A DNA stretch of 64,000 bases from positions 62,001 to 126,000 of the forward strand of contig NZ_JPME01000025.1 in NCBI RefSeq assembly GCF_000732605.1, written 5' to 3'. Position 1 is the stretch's first letter; every line of letters starts with the position of its first letter. The stretch is from Lacrimispora celerecrescens (GTDB lineage Bacteria > Bacillota > Clostridia > Lachnospirales > Lachnospiraceae). A program made the position numbers and the translations under genes. Of this stretch, positions 37,231-44,055 are shown piece after piece. The notes beneath the pieces were generated by a model. That model ran no database searches, had not been told where the DNA came from, and was given only the letters and a program-made list of their open reading frames with translations.

Positions 37231-37974
37231 TCATATCCCTTCCAAATGCTTCAAAATCTCCCTCTTATATTCCATAAATTCCTTTGAGATGTTAAAATCC
37301 TTATCCCGTGGCTTTGGTTCCTTTATGACGATTTCCTTTGTAATCCTGCCGGGAGATCCGGTCAGCAAACAGATTCGGTCTGACAAAAGAATGGCCTCGT
37401 CAATATCATGGGTGATAAAAAGAGTGGAAAGATGAATGTCATCCATCACCTTTAAATACCATTCATGTACCCCCCGCTTGGTCATCATGTCAAGAGCGGA
37501 AAAGGGCTCATCTAGAAGAGCGATGCGATTGGAGAACAGATACGTCCTTAAAAGAGCTGCCCTCTGCCTCATACCGCCGGATAGCTGGGAAGGGTACTGC
37601 TTCTCCGTCCCTTCCAAACCAAACAGCTTAAAATACTCTCCCGCCATTTTCCTTGCCTCTGTTTTCTTCATGCCCTTAATAAGAAGGGGGAGGGCCACAT
37701 TATCCACGATGGTACGGTATGGCAGCAAAAGGTCCTTTTGCAGCATATAGCTGACAGACCCCGGTTTTCCTGTAATTTCTTCCCCATTCAGATATACATG
37801 TCCCTCATCCGGCAGAGAAAGGCCTGCAATGATATGAAACAGGGTGGTCTTACCTCCACCGCTGACGCCAAGAAGAGATACCAGCTCCCCTTCCTTAAGC
37901 TCTAAGGATACGCCTTTTAAGACCGCCTTTTCATCAAAGGATTTTGTAATACCTTCCACCTTTAAATGTGTCAT
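37231..37974 (-). CDS. thiZ: ABC transporter ATPase, ThiZ/SsuB type
   Basis: Powers uptake of a thiamine precursor. The 247-residue ATPase has Walker A GVSGGGKTTLFH, signature LSGGMRQRAAL, Walker B IALLDEPFSALD and switch FITHDIDEA. GAGGAGG lies 5 bases before the ATG at 37974. It is the last gene of a TPP-riboswitch operon with the binding protein and fused permease, which supports the ThiZ assignment; by itself the sequence fits nitrate/taurine-type ATPases equally well. Confidence 0.85.
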   Translation of the reverse strand: MTHLKVEGITKSFDEKAVLKGVSLELKEGELVSLLGVSGGGKTTLFHIIAGLSLPDEGHVYLNGEEITGKPGSVSYMLQKDLLLPYRTIVDNVALPLLIKGMKKTEARKMAGEYFKLFGLEGTEKQYPSQLSGGMRQRAALLRTYLFSNRIALLDEPFSALDMMTKRGVHEWYLKVMDDIHLSTLFITHDIDEAILLSDRICLLTGSPGRITKEIVIKEPKPRDKDFNISKEFMEYKREILKHLEGI

Positions 37975-38040
37975 GGTTTCCTCCTCTATGTTTGCAGGAT
38001 TACCTACATGGCAAATGCTGCAAAAGTCAAATCCTCCCAC

Positions 38041-39051
38041 TTACTGAGGCAAATAATCGTTTGAAAATCCGGCATTTTCCGGAATCTCAGGACTCGAAAG
38101 GCCATTTTCATTCAGCCAGCCATAAAACTTATTCCACCGTTGCGGATCGATATATCCCCACGTTTCCACATCCGCCTGATATTTATCCGCAAGATATTTC
38201 TGGCTTTCCATTACCAGCTTTTCATCAAGCTCCGGCGCTGCCTTAAGTAATATACGGGCTGCCCCTTCCGGGTCCTTTTCTGCATCCGCATACCCTTTGC
38301 TCACAGCCCTTAAAAATGCTTTGGCTGTCTCAGGGTCCTGCTTTAGGAATTCATTTCCCGCAATAATAACCGGTGTGTAATAATCAAACGCAGGATTTAA
38401 ATCTGCAAATGCAAAGTAATCCGTATCAAGGCCTTCTACTTCCATCTTAATACCTGCCCATGCATAGAAGATCCAGATGGCATCTACTGATTTTGACTTT
38501 AATGCGGAAACCTCATCCGTAACAGTGCTTGGAATCAGCTGCACCTTGGAAAATTCCCCTCCATCGGACTCCACCACATCTTTGACCATAGCCTTTTCCA
38601 CCGGAATATCCCAGGTGGCATATTTCTTTCCTTCCATTCCTTTTGGAGAAGCAAGTCCTTCGCCCTTTCTGGAAATAATACCGGAGGTGTTATGCTGAAT
38701 AACCGCTGCTACTGCTGTAATCGGAAGGGCATTTTCCCCTGCCAGAGCCGGAGCCATGGAGTCCTGAAATGACATTCCAAACTGGGCTTTTCCAGAGGCT
38801 ACCAGAACTGCCGCCCCATCCTCTGGTGGCTGAACGATTTCTACCTCAAGCCCTTCAGCCTTAAAATAACCCTTTTCCTCTGCCACATAAAGTCCTGTAT
38901 GATTGGTATTGGGCGTCCAGTCTAAAACAAATGTTACTTTTTTTAAATCCGATGCATTTGTATTTGCTGCCTGTTTCCCGGTTCCCCCGCAGGCAGTGAG
39001 AAATGCGGCAGCAGCTGCCGCCATAAGAATTGCCAAACCTGTTTTTTTCAT
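38041..39051 (-). CDS. thiY: thiamine-precursor-binding lipoprotein, ThiY/NMT1 type
   Basis: Extracellular receptor for a pyrimidine thiamine precursor (formylaminopyrimidine or HMP in characterised relatives). The 336-residue protein has lipobox LTAC at about residue 21, the NMT1/Thi5-like opening VTFVLDWTPNTNHTGLYVAEEKGYF and SFQDSMAPALAG. The start at 39051 follows GGAGG by 5 bases. Second gene of the TPP-controlled operon. Confidence 0.88.
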   Translation of the reverse strand: MKKTGLAILMAAAAAAFLTACGGTGKQAANTNASDLKKVTFVLDWTPNTNHTGLYVAEEKGYFKAEGLEVEIVQPPEDGAAVLVASGKAQFGMSFQDSMAPALAGENALPITAVAAVIQHNTSGIISRKGEGLASPKGMEGKKYATWDIPVEKAMVKDVVESDGGEFSKVQLIPSTVTDEVSALKSKSVDAIWIFYAWAGIKMEVEGLDTDYFAFADLNPAFDYYTPVIIAGNEFLKQDPETAKAFLRAVSKGYADAEKDPEGAARILLKAAPELDEKLVMESQKYLADKYQADVETWGYIDPQRWNKFYGWLNENGLSSPEIPENAGFSNDYLPQ

Positions 39052-39073
39052 TTTTTCCTCCAATTCTATCCTA

Positions 39074-40099
39074 TCACTGTTTATCCCATGGCATGCATTT
39101 CTTAGAAAGCATGTCCACGCCTTTCATAAGAAGAAGACTGATGGCCGATATGAGAAAAATGACCGCAAACATCTTATCAAAGGAGAACGATTTTTTCACC
39201 CGGGTCATGTAGACTCCCAGCCCGCCAAAGCCTCCCAGCCATTCGGAGATGACTGCCCCGACCACGGCATAGGAAACTGAGATTCGAAGGCTTGCAAAAA
39301 ACTGCCCCATAGCTCCGGGAAGCTTAATATAGCGAAATATTTTTACTCTTCCTGCTCCCATGGATTTTAAAAGGTTCACGGCATCCGGATTCACTGACTT
39401 AAAACCGGTAAGCATGCCCACGGTAATGGGAAAAAAGGTAGTCAATACGATGAGGATTACCTTAGGAGCCATTCCGTAGCCAAACCACAATACCAAAAGA
39501 GGGGCAATGGCTACTGTGGGAACGGTTTGTGTCAGAACCACAAGGGGATAAAAAGCTCGGTAAAGGCCTTCAAAATGATCCATGATCACAGCGATCACAA
39601 AACCAGTTGCCACCCCCAGGAAAAGCCCGGTAAACGCCTCGGCGAGAGTGACTCCCGCATTGACTGCCAGTACTGGGAATTCCGTTACAAATGCCCTTCC
39701 CACACTGATGGGTGAGGGGAGCAGAAAGCGGTCCACAAGACCGAAAGAACTGATCCCCTGCCACAAGATCAAAAGTCCAAAAACCGCAGAGCAGGACCAA
39801 AGCTTACTTGTGATGCTTTGTGACTTTCTTTTCAATGGTAAGTACCTCCCCTTCCGGCCGTAGGTGACTTTGATATAAGCGGCTACAGAAGGAGCACCTG
39901 CCCTTATGGCAATGTGCTGACATTCCTTAACAATGTCCATGAGTTCATCATAATCCCCTTCAATGGCGGTTTCAAAAGGCCCCACATAATAGTTCAGACC
40001 GGTACTCTTAATATAATCAATCACCTGGTCAACGATACGGATCAATTCCTCATCATTCTTTGCCTCCGGCAATGTTTGGATCGCTACGCTTGCATTCAT
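39074..40099 (-). CDS. thiamine-binding domain fused to ABC permease (ThiX type)
   Basis: A 341-residue fusion. Residues 1-90 (MNASVAIQTLPEAKNDEELI, YYVGPFETAIEGDYDELM) match the thiamine-binding MTH1187/YkoF-like family (PF01910). From about residue 100 comes a SsuC/ThiX-type permease with six helices and the EAA-like loop NLLKSMGAGRVKIFRYIKLPGAMGQFF. One continuous frame, no stop or shift between. GGAG lies 9 bases before the ATG. It is the first gene of the TPP-riboswitch operon. The added domain may sense thiamine at the transporter itself. Confidence 0.87.
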   Translation of the reverse strand: MNASVAIQTLPEAKNDEELIRIVDQVIDYIKSTGLNYYVGPFETAIEGDYDELMDIVKECQHIAIRAGAPSVAAYIKVTYGRKGRYLPLKRKSQSITSKLWSCSAVFGLLILWQGISSFGLVDRFLLPSPISVGRAFVTEFPVLAVNAGVTLAEAFTGLFLGVATGFVIAVIMDHFEGLYRAFYPLVVLTQTVPTVAIAPLLVLWFGYGMAPKVILIVLTTFFPITVGMLTGFKSVNPDAVNLLKSMGAGRVKIFRYIKLPGAMGQFFASLRISVSYAVVGAVISEWLGGFGGLGVYMTRVKKSFSFDKMFAVIFLISAISLLLMKGVDMLSKKCMPWDKQ

Positions 40100-40131
40100 A
40101 TCTTTTCTCTCCTTTTATCATTAATAGAAAA

Positions 40132-40159
40132 CAAAAACCCGCCCGGATATCCGGGCGGG
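40132..40159 (-). terminator. terminator of the TPP riboswitch expression platform
   Basis: An 11-base-pair perfect palindrome of the form CCCGCCCGGAT/ATCCGGGCGGG (40138-40159) is followed on the minus strand by TTTTTGTTTT. It lies between the riboswitch and the start codon at 40099, so it controls read-through. Confidence 0.92.
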
Positions 40160-40266
40160 TGAACAGGCTTAGCCTGAAAGCTTCCTACGCTGGCATTATC
40201 CAGATCAGGTTACAGGGTTTAAAGCAATACTGCCTTATCTCAGCCGGACTATTTCCAGCACCCCTT
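40160..40266 (-). promoter_or_regulatory. TPP riboswitch (thi-box)
   Basis: On the minus strand the conserved parts occur in order: GGGGTGC (40258-40264), CTGAGA (40238-40243), ACCCTG, ACCTGAT (40204-40210), CTGGATAATGCCAGCGTAGGAA-like P4/P5 sequence, then the closing stem. A terminator follows at once. It binds thiamine pyrophosphate and should switch off the transporter operon when TPP is plentiful. Confidence 0.96.
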
Positions 40267-40282
40267 TTCAATTTTCATTGCA

Positions 40283-40311
40283 AGTATACAACGGTACAGT
40301 CAGAAAGTCAA
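40283..40311 (-). promoter_or_regulatory. promoter of the TPP-riboswitch operon
   Basis: On the minus strand TTGACT (40306-40311) and TATACT (40283-40288) are 17 bases apart, ending 17 bases before the riboswitch. Confidence 0.85.
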
Positions 40312-40324
40312 GGGACCTTCTGAC

Positions 40325-40344
40325 GGAGCCGGTAAACCGGCTCC
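40325..40344. other. perfect hairpin after the Fur-like gene
   Basis: GGAGCCGG and CCGGCTCC with a four-base loop, 17 bases after the stop at 40361. No T-run follows on either strand, so it may be a weak or factor-aided terminator of the feo operon. Confidence 0.5.
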
Positions 40345-40360
40345 AATGGTTTTATGCATA

Positions 40361-40852
40361 TCAGATGCAGTCAGCGTTTTCACATTCACAGGGTTTTACG
40401 ATAATGGAGGATATCTTCTGCCCATCTAGGTATCCGCAGGCAGCAAGCCCAGCCTGAACCACTGAGTTCCAGTTCTTTGCAGAAAGCTGATAGGTAGTCT
40501 CATCGTCTAAGACCACAGTACATGCCTCCTCCATAGGGCAAGTTTCCGAATAAACGACTTTATACATGTTCTTTCGGCTAATGGCTCCGATCTCCTCCAG
40601 GATATTGACCATCCGGTAAACGGTCGCAGCGCCGATGGTCTCGTCAACGCCTGATGCCTTATAATAAATCTCCTTGCAGCTGGAGCATTCATGCTCCAAT
40701 ATGATATCTAACAGCGTACTGCGCTGCTTCGTGATTCTGCAGCCCTTTTCCTTCAGCTTTTCAATGATCAGTTCTTTCTGCATCTTAGTCCTGTGATAGC
40801 TTCTGGAATCAGGCGTTTTTCTTTTCTCAATAATATTCGTTCGTTTCTCCAT
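40361..40852 (-). CDS. Fur-like transcriptional regulator, atypical metal site
   Basis: A 163-residue Fur-family protein: N-terminal winged helix with EKLKEKGCRITKQRSTLLDIIL and DETIGAATVYRMVNILEEIG, then a shortened C-terminal part. The His-rich HHHDHxxC motif of canonical Fur/Zur/PerR is absent; instead there are Cys clusters (CSSC, CPMEEAC, CECENADC). The ATG at 40852 has GGAGG 7 bases upstream. Last gene after feoB and the Cys-rich peptide, so it probably reports on iron or redox state. Confidence 0.82.
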   Translation of the reverse strand: MEKRTNIIEKRKTPDSRSYHRTKMQKELIIEKLKEKGCRITKQRSTLLDIILEHECSSCKEIYYKASGVDETIGAATVYRMVNILEEIGAISRKNMYKVVYSETCPMEEACTVVLDDETTYQLSAKNWNSVVQAGLAACGYLDGQKISSIIVKPCECENADCI

Positions 40853-40891
40853 TTGCGCGCCTCCGCTTATTTCTTCCAGCTGCCGCCTCAA

Positions 40892-41029
40892 TTAATGGCA
40901 ATGGCCTCCGCAATGTTTACAATCTCCGCCGCACTGAATGGATTTTCCGCTCTTTTTGTCATTGATCATGCTTCTTACTGCCAATGACACCAACCCGGCA
41001 ACAACGATAAAAACAACAAGTGTTCCCAT
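40892..41029 (-). CDS. FeoB-associated Cys-rich membrane peptide
   Basis: A 45-residue peptide: one membrane helix (residues 3-18, TLVVFIVVAGLVSLAV), a basic loop, then a CGGDCKHCGGHCH tail with Cys33, Cys37, Cys40 and Cys44. It matches the FeoB_associated pattern (PF12669). AAGGAGG lies 7 bases before the ATG. It stands between feoB and the Fur-like gene; the Cys/His tail may handle Fe(II) delivered by FeoB. Confidence 0.9.
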   Translation of the reverse strand: MGTLVVFIVVAGLVSLAVRSMINDKKSGKSIQCGGDCKHCGGHCH

Positions 41030-41087
41030 AAAGTACCTCCTTATATTTTGAGCCTGCAGATAAGGTGCAGGCTCTCATGGGGCAAGC

Positions 41088-43271
41088 CTACTTAGCTCCT
41101 GCCACGCTGTTTAAATGAATTTTTGTTACTTTTTCTTCCTTTGACGGTCTTATGAGCAGGTAGATGAATCCTGCGATCAGGGCAAAGGCAACGATAGTAA
41201 AGATTCCAAAAGTTCCTGTAAGAACCAGGGATCCAATCTGGAAAACGCAGAGGGATACGACATAAGCAAGAAGTGTCTGATATCCGACGGCAAACCAGAA
41301 CCATTTCATATTGTTCATCTCCCTTTTGATAGCTCCCATAGCAGCAAAGCATGGGGCACAGAGAAGATTGAATATCAGGAAGGAATATGCTGCCAAAGGA
41401 GTCATGCTGCTTGCAAGCGTTCCCCAGATTTCAGATCCATCTTCTGCAACTTCCGCAAATCCAAAGAGGATACCGAACGTACCTACTACGTTTTCTTTTG
41501 CAATCAGTCCGGTAATGGCTGCAACCGCAGATTTCCAGTCACCCCAGCCAAGAGGTGCGAAGATCCAGCTAACTGTGCCTCCAACTGCCGCAAGAATGCT
41601 GTGATCAAGTTCCAAAGCGTCTAACATCCGGAACTGGCCGTCAACCCAGCCAAAGAAGGAAGTAAACCAAACAATAATGGTTGCTAAAAGGATGATGGTA
41701 CCTGCTTTTTTAATAAAGGACCAGCCACGTTCCCACATACTTCTTAAAATATTTCCAACAGTAGGCATATGGTAAGCCGGAAGCTCCATAACGAAAGGTG
41801 CCGGATCTCCTGCAAACATTTTTGTCTTCTTTAAAATAATTCCTGAGCAAACGATGGCTGCTATTCCTACAAAGTAAGCACTTGGAGCCACCCAAGCTGC
41901 TCCGCCAAACAATGCACCTGCAATCAAAGCGATGATGGGAAGCTTTGCTCCGCAGGGAATAAAGGTAGTTGTCATGATAGTCATCTTACGGTCACGGTCA
42001 TTTTCAATGGTACGGGAAGCCATAATTCCAGGCACACCGCAGCCGCTTCCGATTAACATCGGGATAAAAGACTTGCCGGAAAGACCAAACCGGCGGAAAA
42101 TACGGTCCATGATGAAAGCAACTCTCGCCATGTAGCCGCAGGCTTCCAAAAACGCCAGGAAGATGAAGAGCACCAGCATCTGAGGCACGAAACCAAGAAC
42201 AGCGCCGACACCGGCTATAATTCCGTCAAGAATCAGTCCCTGCAGCCAATCCGCACAGCCTACAGCAGTTAAAACGCCTTCTACAACAACAGGCACACCG
42301 GGAACTTCCAGGCCAAAGAAACTAAAGCCCTCTCCAAATAAGCCGTCATTGGCCCAGTCAGTTGCCCATGTTCCAACGGTTGTTACAGAAACATAATATA
42401 CAAGAAACATAACCAGTGCAAAGATAGGCAAAGCCAGGAAGCGGTTTGTTACGATCCTGTCGATTTTATCAGATATTGTCAGTTTTTCTACTTTATTGCG
42501 AGTAAAACACTCATGGATGATGGTTGAAATATAAACATAACGCTCATTGGTGATGATGCTCTCCGTGTCGTCATCCATTTCCTTTTCGATCCGGTTGATT
42601 TCTTCCGATACATCCGGCACATGCTTCATCTGGGTCTGGATCTTATTATCTTTTTCTAAAAGCTTGATGGCAAAGAAGCGCTTCTGCTCTTCCGGAATCT
42701 CATTCCCCAGCTTATCTTCAATGGAATCCAGAACAGATTCCACTTCCGGTGCGAATTTATGGACTGGAACCGTATTGTTTTTCAGATTAGCCAGGGCTAC
42801 GGCCTTTTTTGCCGCTTCCTGGATTCCGGTTCCCTTTAATGCGGAAATCTCCACAACGTCACAGCCCAGCTTCTGGCTCAACTTTTGGATATGTATCTTG
42901 TCTCCGTTTTTCTCAACAATATCCATCATGTTGACTGCCATGATCACCGGAATACCCAGTTCCATAAGCTGTGTGGACAAGTATAAGTTACGCTCAATAT
43001 TGGTTCCGTCTACGATATTTAAAATCGCATCCGGCCGGTCAGTGATCAGATAATTTCTCGCTACCACCTCTTCCAGGGTATAGGGAGAAAGTGAATAAAT
43101 GCCGGGAAGGTCCATGATGATCACATCCTTATGGCCTTTCAGCTTTCCTTCTTTCTTCTCTACTGTTACGCCCGGCCAGTTCCCCACAAACTGATTAGAT
43201 CCCGTAAGCGCGTTAAACAGTGTTGTCTTTCCGCAGTTTGGATTACCTGCTAATGCAATCTTAATTGACAT
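41088..43271 (-). CDS. feoB: ferrous iron transporter FeoB
   Basis: Main Fe(II) importer, 727 residues. N-terminal G domain with G1 GNPNCGKTTLFNALTG (8-23), G3 DLPGIYSL and G4 NMMD, then a helical GDI-like region, and a membrane domain (about 280-700) with the two gate regions including GSGCGVPGIMASRTIE and CGAKLPIIALI. GTP binding opens transport. Downstream of two feoA genes; AGAGG lies 6 bases before the ATG. Confidence 0.97.
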   Translation of the reverse strand: MSIKIALAGNPNCGKTTLFNALTGSNQFVGNWPGVTVEKKEGKLKGHKDVIIMDLPGIYSLSPYTLEEVVARNYLITDRPDAILNIVDGTNIERNLYLSTQLMELGIPVIMAVNMMDIVEKNGDKIHIQKLSQKLGCDVVEISALKGTGIQEAAKKAVALANLKNNTVPVHKFAPEVESVLDSIEDKLGNEIPEEQKRFFAIKLLEKDNKIQTQMKHVPDVSEEINRIEKEMDDDTESIITNERYVYISTIIHECFTRNKVEKLTISDKIDRIVTNRFLALPIFALVMFLVYYVSVTTVGTWATDWANDGLFGEGFSFFGLEVPGVPVVVEGVLTAVGCADWLQGLILDGIIAGVGAVLGFVPQMLVLFIFLAFLEACGYMARVAFIMDRIFRRFGLSGKSFIPMLIGSGCGVPGIMASRTIENDRDRKMTIMTTTFIPCGAKLPIIALIAGALFGGAAWVAPSAYFVGIAAIVCSGIILKKTKMFAGDPAPFVMELPAYHMPTVGNILRSMWERGWSFIKKAGTIILLATIIVWFTSFFGWVDGQFRMLDALELDHSILAAVGGTVSWIFAPLGWGDWKSAVAAITGLIAKENVVGTFGILFGFAEVAEDGSEIWGTLASSMTPLAAYSFLIFNLLCAPCFAAMGAIKREMNNMKWFWFAVGYQTLLAYVVSLCVFQIGSLVLTGTFGIFTIVAFALIAGFIYLLIRPSKEEKVTKIHLNSVAGAK

Positions 43272-43313
43272 ACTCTACCTCTTTCTGCCTGTCAGCATCT
43301 GATTTTTCGGATA

Positions 43314-43327
43314 TTAGTCTAAACTAA
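43314..43327. promoter_or_regulatory. TTAGT-N4-ACTAA inverted repeat before feoB
   Basis: TTAGTCTAAACTAA lies in the 70 bases between feoA and feoB. The same architecture occurs at 43924-43939 ahead of the whole operon. It resembles DtxR/IdeR/MntR-type half sites; the binding protein is not known. Confidence 0.5.
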
Positions 43328-43341
43328 CTCACTTGCAAAAA

Positions 43342-43560
43342 TTACTCTACAAGAATCATTTCCGCATCCGCTTTCCGCAGGGATAATTCATATCCTCTTA
43401 CCGTCACTTCAACCGGATCTCCAAGGGGAGCAACCTTTCTCACGTAAATGTCCACACCTTTTGTGATTCCCATGTCCATGATCCGTCTCTTGATTGGTCC
43501 TTCCCCGGTAAGCTTTGTTACCTTAACCGTTTTTCCGCATGGAATTTCCTTTAATGTCAT
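43342..43560 (-). CDS. feoA: FeoA family protein
   Basis: A 72-residue SH3-like partner of FeoB. It has VTKLTGEGPIKRRIMDMGITKGVDIYVRKVAPLGDPVEV and ends LSLRKADAEMILVE, all typical of FeoA. GGGAGG lies 6 bases before the ATG. Second of two tandem feoA genes. Confidence 0.93.
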   Translation of the reverse strand: MTLKEIPCGKTVKVTKLTGEGPIKRRIMDMGITKGVDIYVRKVAPLGDPVEVTVRGYELSLRKADAEMILVE

Positions 43561-43575
43561 TGTCTTCCTCCCTCT

Positions 43576-43791
43576 CTATTCCACCAGAATCTTATTGGCC
43601 ATATCTTTGCCAATGGCCACTCTGGAATCCTTAACATTCACAATCATATTACCGCCCATTTCAGAAACAACCGTCACAACTCCTCCGGACACAAAGCCCA
43701 GATTCTCTAAAAAGCGTCTTGTTTCCTCCTTGCCGCCTACCTTGCGGATCACATTCGGTTCGCCTGTTCTCACCATTGTCAGAGGCATCAT
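43576..43791 (-). CDS. feoA: FeoA family protein
   Basis: A 71-residue FeoA paralogue, first in the operon: MMPLTMVRTGEPNVIRKVGG, TRRFLENLGFVSGGVVTVVSE, ending SRVAIGKDMANKILVE. The ribosome site is weak (AAAGAAGATGATGG). Fifteen bases separate it from the second feoA. Tandem FeoA proteins may form a heteromeric regulator of FeoB. Confidence 0.92.
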   Translation of the reverse strand: MMPLTMVRTGEPNVIRKVGGKEETRRFLENLGFVSGGVVTVVSEMGGNMIVNVKDSRVAIGKDMANKILVE

Positions 43792-43891
43792 CCATCATCT
43801 TCTTTCTTTTTCATATTGCCCTTGCATTTGGGACAGGGGCCAGTTCCGCATTGCGGGACGTAAAGCTATACCTATGAAATGTTTTTTAATA

Positions 43892-43921
43892 ATATTAATG
43901 AGAATCATTCCCATTACGCAA
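43892..43921 (-). promoter_or_regulatory. feo operon promoter
   Basis: On the minus strand TTGCGT (43916-43921) and TAATAT (43892-43897) are 18 bases apart. The spacer contains the dyad AATGA-GAA-TCATT (43897-43909), close to a Fur-box half pattern, and the dyad at 43924-43939 abuts the -35 side. Confidence 0.6.
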
Positions 43922-43923
43922 TA

Positions 43924-43939
43924 GTTAGTATACACTAAC
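43924..43939. promoter_or_regulatory. GTTAGT-N4-ACTAAC inverted repeat before feo operon
   Basis: GTTAGTATACACTAAC is a perfect 6-4-6 dyad directly upstream of the feo promoter. A related dyad is found before feoB. Candidate metal-dependent operator. Confidence 0.55.
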
Positions 43940-44000
43940 GCAGGGCGGTTGTCAAGATTTTTATGAAATCTTTTTGTCCATCACAGAAAATCACAGAAAG

Positions 44001-44039
44001 AAAAGCAGCAGCAAAATAACAGAACTATTTTGCTGCTGC
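44001..44039 (-). terminator. terminator of the M13 peptidase gene
   Basis: A 14-base-pair perfect stem, GCAGCAGCAAAATA with TATTTTGCTGCTGC, is followed on the minus strand by TTTTCTTTC. It lies 16 bases after the stop at 44056. Confidence 0.92.
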
Positions 44040-44055
44040 CCCTCTTCGATTGTTC

